A stretch of 8,319 bases of DNA, taken from the NCBI GenBank assembly GCA_013694685.1, contig JACDBY010000114.1, positions 1 through 8,319 on the forward strand, in the 5' to 3' direction. Numbering within the stretch: the stretch's first letter is position 1; every line of letters begins with the position of its first letter. This DNA is from Actinomycetota bacterium. GTDB lineage: Bacteria; Actinomycetota; Thermoleophilia; Gaiellales; Gaiellaceae. The notes under the pieces were generated by a model, which worked only from the letters and a program-made list of their open reading frames with translations, was not told the DNA's origin and did no database searches. Positions 1 through 7,431 of this stretch are shown here, one piece after another. The position numbers and the translations under genes were made by a program.

Positions 1-1478
1 TCGATGCCGTTGACGACGCTGTAGCCGAGCGCCATCGCCCCATTCTTGTCCTGGGCGATCGAGCCCATCCAGCGGTGAACGCCGTCACCCGGCGCGTAGT
101 TCCACTGCTGGTGGACGGTGTATGTGCAGTTCAACCGCCGAATCTCGTACCAGCGGGCTCCGGCGACACCGGGTGCCGCCTCGACCGACTGGTTCGTGAC
201 CATCGACTCGTACCCCTTGAACGCTCGATACGCGAGCCGCCACGTGGGTCGTTGCCGGTACGAGAGAATGTCGAGGTACTGCGCCGGATTCGTGATCCCC
301 GGCTGCGGCAAGCAGTCGCGGGAGGCCGGAGCGCACGGGAAGATCGAGTCGAACGGCGCGACCGGCAACTGGGCCGCAAGCTCGAGCGTCGCTTCCTCGG
401 CCGCGGCGTTCCAGTGGACGTCGAGCTCCCAGACGTTGACAGCGTCGAAGGTGGCGCCGTACCGACCACCGTCGTCCTGCGTGCCGACGATCGGAATCTT
501 CGCATCCTGCTTCGGCTTCGTGTTCCCGTCGACGTCGGCCGGCAGGAGCCCGTCACCGACGAGCGGCAGCATCTCGGGGTCGTTCCCGTCGATGAAGAAG
601 CCGACGAAGCGGGCTTTCGGATCGCCTTCGATCAGCTTGTTGCGGTCGAGCGCGTAGACACCGATCCCGTACTCGACGGTCGGGCCGAACTCCCTCGTCG
701 TGATCACGTACGAGTCCTTCCAGACCCCGTACTTCGGGTAGTCGGGAAAGTTCAGGCCGGTGCTGAAGGCATATCGGTAGTACGCGCCGGTCGGGTCGGG
801 GGTCTGGGAGATCGCGACGCAGTTGTAGTACTCCGGGCCACGGGTCGAGAACTGGGTCAGGAGCCAGCGGTCGGCGAACTGATCGTGCACCACGATCGGG
901 TCACCCGACGGATCGGTGCAGTCGTCGATCGGGAAGCCCTCCCAGAGCGTTCCGGTGTCCACCGGTCCGAGCAGCTTGTTGCCCGCCTTGTCGTAGACGG
1001 CGAAGACAAGATTGATCATCTCGACATAGTGATTCGGGCCTACGTCCCCGACCGGGTCGGGGGGGTTGACGCGGAACCCGAACACGTTGAAGTTGTCCTG
1101 GTTCGAGAGGCCCTCGAACGTCCGAAGCGGGCTGAGTGCTGCCGTCGCTGCCGTCGAGGCGGTCGTCGCGCCGGCCGCTCGCGCTGCCGAGGCGACGAGC
1201 GACTGCTCTCCGACGTCCGAGACGCGGACGATCGGATCGGGCCCCCTGCTCGGCGGCAGGCCCTTGCCCGCCCGGGTCGCGTTCTTCGCGAGCTCCCGGA
1301 GCGGCTTCGAGACGTCGAACGCCTTTGCACCCGAGAACGTCGGGCCGATGATCTTCGCGGTCGGGCCTGCCTGGGTCGTGCCCGCCGTGACGAAAGCCAC
1401 GGCGATCGCGACGAGGCCGGCTATGACGGGAAGCGCGAGGCGTCGCACTGACCCGTCGTGGAGAAGCGTTCCGCGCAT
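1..1478 (-). CDS. Large secreted protein of unknown function, 3' end cut by window edge
   Basis: The frame is open from an ATG at 1478 to the left edge: 492 codons plus two bases, with no stop. The start follows a strong purine tract (AAAGGGGGG, 1496-1488) about 9 nt upstream. Residues 1-37 form a Sec-type signal peptide: basic residues at 12-13, a hydrophobic core at about 14-30 and a likely cut after TTQA. A low-complexity Ala/Thr/Ser stretch (about 94-116) precedes the folded part. From about 119 the protein resembles a family of secreted bacterial proteins usually annotated as hypothetical, with signatures DPVGDVGPNHYVEM (141-154), GDPIVVHDQFADRW (192-205), FPDYPKYGVW (244-253) and, near the visible end, HRWMGSIAQDKNGAMALGYS (468-487). 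I recognise this pattern but know no established activity. The aromatic, repetitive layout suggests a beta-propeller-like fold, which is inference. Cysteines at 187, 220, 382, 389 and 451 could form disulfides after export. Confidence 0.85.
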   Translation of the reverse strand, partial: MRGTLLHDGSVRRLALPVIAGLVAIAVAFVTAGTTQAGPTAKIIGPTFSGAKAFDVSKPLRELAKNATRAGKGLPPSRGPDPIVRVSDVGEQSLVASAARAAGATTASTAATAALSPLRTFEGLSNQDNFNVFGFRVNPPDPVGDVGPNHYVEMINLVFAVYDKAGNKLLGPVDTGTLWEGFPIDDCTDPSGDPIVVHDQFADRWLLTQFSTRGPEYYNCVAISQTPDPTGAYYRYAFSTGLNFPDYPKYGVWKDSYVITTREFGPTVEYGIGVYALDRNKLIEGDPKARFVGFFIDGNDPEMLPLVGDGLLPADVDGNTKPKQDAKIPIVGTQDDGGRYGATFDAVNVWELDVHWNAAAEEATLELAAQLPVAPFDSIFPCAPASRDCLPQPGITNPAQYLDILSYRQRPTWRLAYRAFKGYESMVTNQSVEAAPGVAGARWYEIRRLNCTYTVHQQWNYAPGDGVHRWMGSIAQDKNGAMALGYSVVNGI

Positions 1479-1516
1479 GTGGCGGATCCCCCCTTTCGAT
1501 TCTGTTGGTGGTGCCG

Positions 1517-1545
1517 ACGCTAATGCTTTCGACCGGGTCCGACAA
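1517..1545 (-). promoter_or_regulatory. Candidate sigma-70-type promoter for the secreted protein at 1-1478
   Basis: On the minus strand TTGTCG (1545-1540) resembles a -35 box and TAGCGT (1522-1517) a weak -10 box, separated by exactly 17 nt. A transcript starting near 1510 would have a leader of about 32 nt containing the AAAGGGGGG ribosome binding site. The -10 match is poor (TAnnnT only), so this is a candidate. The 98-bp gap between 1478 and 1577 must serve both divergent genes; I see no convincing promoter for the plus-strand gene in it. Confidence 0.3.
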
Positions 1546-1576
1546 CTGCGAGCCGCTCGTTCGCTACCGTGACCGG

Positions 1577-1954
1577 ATGCCCGGTCGGTGGATCGTGCTC
1601 GCCACGGTCGTCGCTCTCCTCGCGCCGTCCGCGCTTTCCGCCGGTACGTCCCCATCAGCCGGAAGCGTGCACGGCGTCGTGACGTTGATGCCCGCGCGGC
1701 CCGTCTGCATCGAGGGGCGTCCGTGCGGGAAGCCGGCCGCCGGCGTCGTTCTTCGTTTCAGCCGCGACGGCAAGATCGTCGGTCGGGCGACGACGAGCGC
1801 CGCAGGCTCGTACCGAATCAGGCTCGCGCCCGGTGGCTACTCGGTCTCGATCGCGCCGGAGAGCCCGCGCCGCGTCCTCAGCCCGAGGCTCGTGCGCGTC
1901 GCCAGCGGTCGTTCGATTCGAGCCGACTTCGAGCTCGACACCGGGATGCAGTAG
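1577..1954 (+). CDS. Small secreted protein with carboxypeptidase-regulatory-like domain
   Basis: The protein has 125 residues. The same frame opens further upstream (TTG at 1505), but ATG 1577 is preferred because a signal peptide begins right there: MPGRW, then a hydrophobic core (about 6-21) ending ALSA-G. No clear Shine-Dalgarno sequence precedes it. The mature part (about 29-120) reads as one transthyretin-like beta-sandwich of the carboxypeptidase-regulatory type: GVVTL at the first strand, the paired cysteines C44 and C50 in a PVCIEGRPCGKP loop, then AAGSYRIRLAPGGYSVSI (75-92), which is the typical 'added detail, G.Y.v.l..G.Y.v' pattern. The end DTGMQ matches the DTGIR-like ending I associate with a small secreted family in Thermoleophilia. 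No catalytic residues are expected; such domains usually act as binding or structural modules. It is divergent from the other secreted gene and its stop lies 1 nt from the stop of the converging minus-strand gene. Confidence 0.75.
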   Translation: MPGRWIVLATVVALLAPSALSAGTSPSAGSVHGVVTLMPARPVCIEGRPCGKPAAGVVLRFSRDGKIVGRATTSAAGSYRIRLAPGGYSVSIAPESPRRVLSPRLVRVASGRSIRADFELDTGMQ

Positions 1955-1955
1955 C

Positions 1956-2852
1956 TCAGTCGGCGAAGCTGAACGAGAACGTCGTCGCCGAGCGACGCTC
2001 GACGACGACGCAGGTGCGTTTGTCGAGCGGGAGCGGCGAGGAAGTGTGGCGCATGACATAGAGCTCCCCGAGGTCGCCAAGCTCGCTCACGAGCTCGCCG
2101 ACCTCGGGCGCGGAGCCGTCGAGCGGCACGAGCGTGTATCCCGTCGTCGTCGGCACGAAGGCGATCACTCCGGGCACCGGCAGGGGAGCGGCGAGCGCGA
2201 TCTCGGGCGCGGGCTCGGTCGTCTCGTCCGTTTCGAGCGCGGGCTCGGTCGTCTTGCCCACCTCGACCGCCCTGAGCTCGGGTGGCAGGGGCGTCGGAGC
2301 CTCGCTCGGCGACGGCGCTGTCGTCGCTGCGGACGCCTCCGCCGCGATCGCCTGAGGCTCGACGGGCCGCGCCCGTAGCTGGTGGACCGTCGCTTCGGTG
2401 TCGTCGTGGCGCGCCGCTCCCGATTCGTCGAGGCTCGCCATCTGCTCGGCGAGCGCTCCTGCGAGCTCGAACTTGCTGATCGCGCCGAGAGCGACGAGCG
2501 CCTCCCCGAGTCGCTCCCCGGTCTGTCGCTGGCGGCTGAGCGCGTGATCGAGCTCCTCGGTCGTGACGAAGCCCCGCGTGACGAAGATGTCTCCGAGCCG
2601 CCTCCAGCTCTCGCTGAGAGCCGCCTCCGGCTCCAAACCGGCGGGCTTGCCCAGGTCCTGCCATTGCTCGACGATCACCTGCCCGATCTCTTCCCGCGAG
2701 ACGCCGAACCGCTCGATCAGAATCTCGCCGAGTTGTTGATCCGTCTCTTGCTGGATCTCGAGCGCAAGGCTCACCTGGAACTCGGACGCGACGCCACGCT
2801 CGACGAAGAGCGTGCCGATCAGGCGGGCCGCGACTGACTCGGCAGCGTCCAC
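1956..2852 (-). CDS. Tandem MshEN/GspE-N-type domain protein without an ATPase domain
   Basis: The protein has 298 residues and starts at GTG 2852, the first usual start after the in-frame TAG (2885-2883) that also ends the regulator pseudogene upstream. There is no strong ribosome binding site. Residues 10-66 and 85-139 are two copies of a helical module with the pattern 'LG..L...G..s..el..Al..Q...g..lGe.Li..g.is..el...l..Q'. This is the MshEN/GspE N-terminal pattern found in type II secretion and type IV pilus ATPases, where MshEN domains can bind c-di-GMP. Here no Walker motifs follow. Residues about 143-222 are an Ala/Pro/Glu-rich, probably disordered linker with a ten-residue repeat (TTEPALETDE/TTEPAPEIAL). 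Residues 225-298 form a separate compact domain (PGVIAFVPTTTGYTLVPLDG ... LGELYVMRHTSSPLPLDKRTC), seen in my memory as a hypothetical actinobacterial module. No signal peptide or membrane segment is visible, so it is probably cytoplasmic. Function is unknown; a link to surface appendages or nucleotide sensing is inference. Confidence 0.8.
   Translation of the reverse strand: MDAAESVAARLIGTLFVERGVASEFQVSLALEIQQETDQQLGEILIERFGVSREEIGQVIVEQWQDLGKPAGLEPEAALSESWRRLGDIFVTRGFVTTEELDHALSRQRQTGERLGEALVALGAISKFELAGALAEQMASLDESGAARHDDTEATVHQLRARPVEPQAIAAEASAATTAPSPSEAPTPLPPELRAVEVGKTTEPALETDETTEPAPEIALAAPLPVPGVIAFVPTTTGYTLVPLDGSAPEVGELVSELGDLGELYVMRHTSSPLPLDKRTCVVVERRSATTFSFSFAD
2207..2254. repeat. 18-bp direct repeat, 30 bp apart, inside the MshEN-protein linker
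   Basis: The 18-mer GCGCGGGCTCGGTCGTCT occurs at 2207-2224 and again at 2237-2254. The 30-bp offset equals ten codons, so the repeat encodes the TTEPA.E decapeptide repeat in the linker. It looks like an in-frame duplication in a low-complexity coding stretch rather than a regulatory element. Confidence 0.8.
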
Positions 2853-2882
2853 GTCACGAATATCGGCAGACGCCCAGCCGAG

Positions 2883-3567
2883 CTAGAGGGCAAGCTCGCC
2901 GTTCTCACCGGCGTGGACGATGCCGTGCTCGTACGCGTAGACAACCGCCTGCACGCGGTCTCGCAAGCGCAGCTTCTGGAGGACCTGCATGGTGCAGGCC
3001 CGAACGAGCTCCTCGTCGATCCCCGTCTCGAGCGCGATCTCGGCGTTCGACAGTCCTCGTGCGATCTCTGGCGGAGCGCCTCGAGCTCCTCCGGCGTCAG
3101 GTCATCCACACCGGAGGCGGTCGGGCGCGACGCCGCGGGGGGATGCCGGCCGAACTGGGCGATCACCCGCCGCGTGATCCCCGGTGACAGGAGCGCCTCG
3201 CCGCGCGCGACGACGTGGATCGCCTCCACGAGCTGCTCCGGCGGCGTGTCCACGAGGAGGATCCGCTCGCACCCGCCCGCAATGCCTCGTAGACGTATTC
3301 GTCGAGATCGAACGTCGTCAGGATCAAGATGCGAGGCCCGCTCTCCTTGCCGTCGAGCAGGCGGCGGGTTGCCTCGAGCCCGTCGACGTTCGGCATCCGG
3401 ACGTCCATGAGGATCACGTCCGGCTCGGTCTCACGCGCGGCGAGAACGGCCGTGAGCCCGTCAGCTGCCTCGCCCACGACCTCGATCTCCGGCTTTGCAT
3501 CGAGGATCATCCGGAAGCCGGCCCGGACGAGCGATTGTTCGTCGACGATCAGGACACGGGTCGTCAT
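2883..3567 (-). pseudogene. NarL/LuxR-type response regulator, broken by two frameshifts
   Basis: ATG 3567 overlaps the kinase remnant's TGA (TCATGA). The receiver domain is intact to codon 102: acidic pair D9/E10, phosphoacceptor Asp55 in VILMDVRMPN, Thr84 in LILTTFD. At about 3260-3263 one base is missing: inserting a T in GGATCC gives GFLLVDTPPEQLVEAI instead of a nonsense tail. At 3064-3069 two extra bases (AG in CAGAGATC) break the helix-turn-helix: removing them joins LTPEELEALRQ to IARGLSNAEIA, the canonical LuxR-type spacing. The frame then runs to TAG at 2885-2883, ending LRLRDRVQAVVYAYEHGIV. With both repaired the length is 227 residues, normal for the family. Two further signs of decay are Val106 at the normally invariant receiver lysine (FLLKD) and an unusual recognition-helix region (EELVRACTMQ where EATVKTHV is typical). 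An unbroken paralogue probably exists or existed elsewhere. Sequencing error is possible but unlikely given intact neighbours. Confidence 0.85.
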
Positions 3568-3771
3568 GACGCGACGGCGAGCGGCAGGCGGGCCGTGACG
3601 ACGAAGCCGCCGCCCGCGCGGGGGGCCTGAGTCGACCGCACCGCCGACGAGCGCGACGCGCTCCCGCAGACCGGCGAGCAGCTCGCGGGCGATCCGCTGG
3701 CGTTCCTCCGCGACGGCTCGTTCGGCGGCGACGAGCGGATCGAGCGCACCGGGAGGCGCTGTCCCGCCCAC
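3564..3771 (-). pseudogene. Histidine kinase remnant (NarL-partner, HisKA_3/HATPase_c type)
   Basis: About 70 codons remain of a kinase that should exceed 350. Reading on the minus strand, DPLVAAERAVAEERQRIAREL matches the start of a HisKA_3 helix just before its phosphoacceptor His. It then jumps directly into GLRERVALVGGAVDSG, which matches the last part of a HATPase domain. The His, N box and G1 box between them are gone, so an in-frame internal deletion is inferred. A run of six Cs (plus-strand Gs at 3620-3625) then shifts the frame by one; with five, it reads SGPRAGGGFVVTARLPLAVAS, a typical kinase C-terminus ending at TGA 3566-3564, which overlaps the regulator's ATG. The sensor and membrane part is missing altogether, and the plus-strand gene begins only 8 nt away from the GTG at 3771. 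The left-hand GTG is nominal, as the remnant has no defined start. It cannot encode a working kinase. Confidence 0.75.
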
Positions 3772-3779
3772 GGACGCCG

Positions 3780-4427
3780 ATGGAGCTGCGACTCCATCCA
3801 GCGGACGGTAGCGTCAGCCGCGTGGAGGTGACGCGTGTCGCCGAGGGTCTCTGGCGCTGGACGGCGTCGCACCCCGACTGGAAACCCCGCCAGGGCTGGG
3901 AGCGCGAGGTCGGCTGCGTCTACTGGGAGGAGGGGGACGAGGCGATCGTGCTCGTCGATCCGCTCGTCCCGGCCGACGCGGGCGAACGGGAGCGGTTCTT
4001 TTCCGCGCTCGATCGCGACGTCGAGCGGGCCGGGCTGCCTCTCGTCGTCCTCCTCACCTGCGCGTGGCACGCTCGGAGCAGCGACGAGCTGGTCGAGCGG
4101 TATGGCGGTCGTCTCGTCACGGGCTCCGCCGGCGAGCTGCCGAGCGGTGTCGACGCCGTCGGGATCGCCTCCGAGCCCGAGTGGGTGGTGTGGCTCGAAG
4201 ACCCGGCCACGCTCGTCCCCGGAGACGTCCTGCTCGGCACCGCCGAAGGCCTCGAGCTCTGTCCCGCCTCGTGGCTCGAATCCCGGTCTCGCGGGCAGCT
4301 CGCGCGCGAGCTCGAGCCGCTTCTCGACCTTCCCGCCGAGCGGGTTCTTACCTCGCACGGGCCGCCGGTCCTCTCGGGAGCCCGTGACGTGCTCGCGCGG
4401 CTGCTCGCGCGCTACGCGCCCGCGTAG
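3780..4427 (+). CDS. Degenerate metallo-beta-lactamase-fold protein
   Basis: The protein has 215 residues with no signal peptide, probably cytoplasmic. The layout follows the metallo-beta-lactamase fold: an opening strand pair (VTRVAEGLWRW, 17-27), GCVYWEEGDEAIVLVDPLVP (45-64, the usual 'ligand strand then D.g'), a strand LPLVVLLT (86-93), GDVLLG (148-153) and a late TSHGPPVL (191-198). The HxHxDH metal site at the end of the LLT strand is replaced by TCAWHARSS (93-101), leaving only His97, while His193 of the SHG motif remains. I recall an actinobacterial subfamily with this same HxRS-type change, so the loss looks ancestral, and hydrolase activity is doubtful. The start at ATG 3780 lacks a clear ribosome binding site. 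GTG 3822 (codon 15), just before the first conserved strand, is a credible alternative. There is no room for a promoter between this gene and the kinase remnant, so its promoter must lie inside the remnant. Its last 16 bp overlap the converging hxlR-type gene. Confidence 0.75.
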   Translation: MELRLHPADGSVSRVEVTRVAEGLWRWTASHPDWKPRQGWEREVGCVYWEEGDEAIVLVDPLVPADAGERERFFSALDRDVERAGLPLVVLLTCAWHARSSDELVERYGGRLVTGSAGELPSGVDAVGIASEPEWVVWLEDPATLVPGDVLLGTAEGLELCPASWLESRSRGQLARELEPLLDLPAERVLTSHGPPVLSGARDVLARLLARYAPA

Positions 4428-4726
4428 ACCGCGAGCGCGTCGAGAACTGCGCGGAGACGCAGCCCGTCCGCGGTCAGGACGTACTCGACGCGGGGCGGCC
4501 GCGCGTCGAAGACACGCCGCTCGATCAGTCCCGCGTCCTCGAGCTCGAGAAGCCGCTGCGCGAGCGTTCGCGGCGGGATCTCACCCACGGCCTGCTTGAG
4601 CTCGTTGAAGCGGCTCGCGCCCTCGGACGAGGCCCAGAGGATCGAGACCGTCCAACGACGCTCGAGGAGGCCCGCCGCACGGCGGACCTCCTCCGGAACC
4701 GGGGTACACGGTCGACAGCGGCTCAT
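4412..4726 (-). CDS. HxlR-family winged-helix transcriptional regulator
   Basis: The protein has 104 residues, the normal size for this family of small dimeric DNA-binding regulators. The whole chain is one HxlR winged helix: LLERRWTVSILWAS (20-33) is the family's 'gGkWt..IL..L' helix, SRFNELKQAVGEIPPRTLAQRLLELEDAGLIERRVF covers the helix-turn-helix and start of the wing (38-73), and PPRVEYVLTADG (77-88) is the wing strand. Cysteines C4 and C7 (CRPC) lie ahead of helix 1. HxlR relatives such as YodB and HypR sense reactive species through an N-terminal cysteine, so redox or electrophile sensing is plausible but unproven. ATG 4726 lies two bases after the lon stop (TGA GG ATG), with no separate ribosome binding site at normal spacing. 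Translation is therefore likely coupled to lon, in one operon. The 3' end overlaps the converging plus-strand gene by 16 bp. Confidence 0.88.
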   Translation of the reverse strand: MSRCRPCTPVPEEVRRAAGLLERRWTVSILWASSEGASRFNELKQAVGEIPPRTLAQRLLELEDAGLIERRVFDARPPRVEYVLTADGLRLRAVLDALAVYAGA

Positions 4727-4728
4727 CC

Positions 4729-7014
<2,286 letters not shown>

Positions 7015-7022
7015 GTTCTCTG

Positions 7023-7031
7023 CCTCACCTT
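7023..7031 (-). promoter_or_regulatory. Ribosome binding site of lon
   Basis: On the minus strand AAGGTGAGG (7031-7023) lies 8 nt before the GTG at 7014. It is the best Shine-Dalgarno match in the window and decides in favour of this GTG start. Confidence 0.75.
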
Positions 7032-7044
7032 CGTGGTCGATCGC

Positions 7045-7069
7045 ATAGCTGGTACAAAAAGTATAGCTA
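7045..7069 (-). promoter_or_regulatory. AT-rich lon promoter region with -10-like box and ATAGCT repeats
   Basis: This is the only AT-rich island in the gap upstream of lon. On the minus strand TATACT (7065-7060) is a good -10 box. A start near 7053 would give a leader of about 39 nt with the lon ribosome binding site. No -35 box is evident at 16-18 nt. The hexamer ATAGCT occurs on the plus strand at 7045-7050 and 7063-7068, 18 bp apart. Because AGCT is self-complementary, this also forms an inverted repeat (TAGCT at 7046-7050, AGCTA at 7065-7069) flanking the start region. This could be an operator; the binding protein is unknown. Confidence 0.4.
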
Positions 7070-7226
7070 GGGCGAAGACGTGCAGGCGCAGCTTGACCAC
7101 ATTGCGTACCGATCGCTCACAAAGCCTTCGCACGGGGCGGGAACAGTAAGAGAGAGGCATCCGAGATCCCATTCCGCCTCCCTGGGATCCATTCGGACGG
7201 GACGGCGGCGCACTCCGAGGGCGCGG

Positions 7227-7269
7227 GCCGGCTCGACGCGAGGGCGCAGGCTGAGCCGGCGTCCTCGCG
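7227..7269. repeat. Two interleaved inverted repeats (possible H-type pseudoknot)
   Basis: GCCGGCTC (7227-7234) is complementary to GAGCCGGC (7253-7260), and CGCGAGG (7237-7243) is complementary to CCTCGCG (7263-7269). The order S1a-S2a-S1b-S2b is that of an H-type pseudoknot, with loops of 2, 9 and 2 nt. Both stems are perfect (8 and 7 bp). The stems would be equally available on either strand. Chance is possible in such GC-rich DNA. Confidence 0.4.
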
Positions 7270-7316
7270 GCCTCCATGGTCGCGATGGTCTCAGCGGCGC
7301 CTCGCCAGTTGCCGTA

Positions 7317-7336
7317 GGGCGAGATCTATCTCGCCC
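7317..7336. repeat. Perfect 9-bp inverted repeat with 2-nt centre
   Basis: GGGCGAGAT (7317-7325) and ATCTCGCCC (7328-7336) are separated by CT. As RNA this would fold as a stem of at least 8 bp with a four-base loop. No T-run follows on either strand, so it is not a textbook intrinsic terminator. As DNA it could also be a dyad-symmetric protein site. Confidence 0.5.
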
Positions 7337-7391
7337 CTCCGAGCGGTGAGTGGAACGACGCACGGATGCCGTACCTCGTGCGGTGATCGAG

Positions 7392-7425
7392 CACGAAAGG
7401 GAACAGACCGAGCCCCGCTTTCGTG
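7392..7425 (-). terminator. Candidate terminator-like hairpin after the serine hydrolase gene
   Basis: CACGAAAG and CTTTCGTG (7392-7399 and 7418-7425) form an 8-bp inverted repeat with an 18-nt loop, beginning 7 nt beyond the stop at 7434-7432. Position suggests an mRNA 3'-end structure, but there is no uridine tract and the loop is long. It could instead protect the transcript end or be part of the structured gap. Confidence 0.3.
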
Positions 7426-7431
7426 GCTCTG

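Larger units (their letters stand above)
7070..7431. other. Gene-free gap upstream of lon with several inverted repeats
   Basis: No frame here has coding features on either strand: the open frames are short, lack ribosome binding sites and resemble no family I know. What it does hold is secondary structure: GATCCC/GGGATC at 7165-7170/7184-7189, an interleaved pair of stems at 7227-7269, a near-perfect hairpin at 7317-7336 and an inverted repeat just after the serine hydrolase stop (7392-7425). It matches no riboswitch or small-RNA family that I can recognise by eye. It may be the 3' untranslated region of the serine hydrolase mRNA, a leader of lon or an independent RNA; the sequence alone does not decide. 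Confidence 0.5.

Noticed and set aside
75..1451. A 458-codon plus-strand frame opposite the secreted protein gene
   Set aside because: It has no ribosome binding site and an Arg/Val/Asp-rich translation without domains. The minus strand carries a signal peptide, a strong ribosome binding site and family signatures.
1505..1576. An upstream TTG start (1505) or ATG (1523) for the small secreted gene
   Set aside because: The extension would bury the signal peptide behind 18-24 unrelated residues and lies in the divergent promoter region. ATG 1577 starts exactly at the signal peptide.
3564..4358. A 264-codon minus-strand frame spanning the metallo-beta-lactamase-fold gene and the kinase remnant
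   Set aside because: Only its last roughly 20 codons (PRAGGGFVVTARLPLAVAS) are real, as the end of the kinase remnant. The rest is shadow of the plus-strand gene.
7080..7363. Short open frames on both strands in the gap upstream of lon
   Set aside because: They are Arg/Ser/Pro-rich with no ribosome binding site, no known family and no reading-frame preference. The region is better described as non-coding with inverted repeats.
7384..7431. A possible riboswitch, because of an ACGAAAGG-like loop
   Set aside because: It does not fit the conserved cores of the c-di-GMP, c-di-AMP, cobalamin or SAM classes as I know them, and no plus-strand gene lies downstream for it to control.
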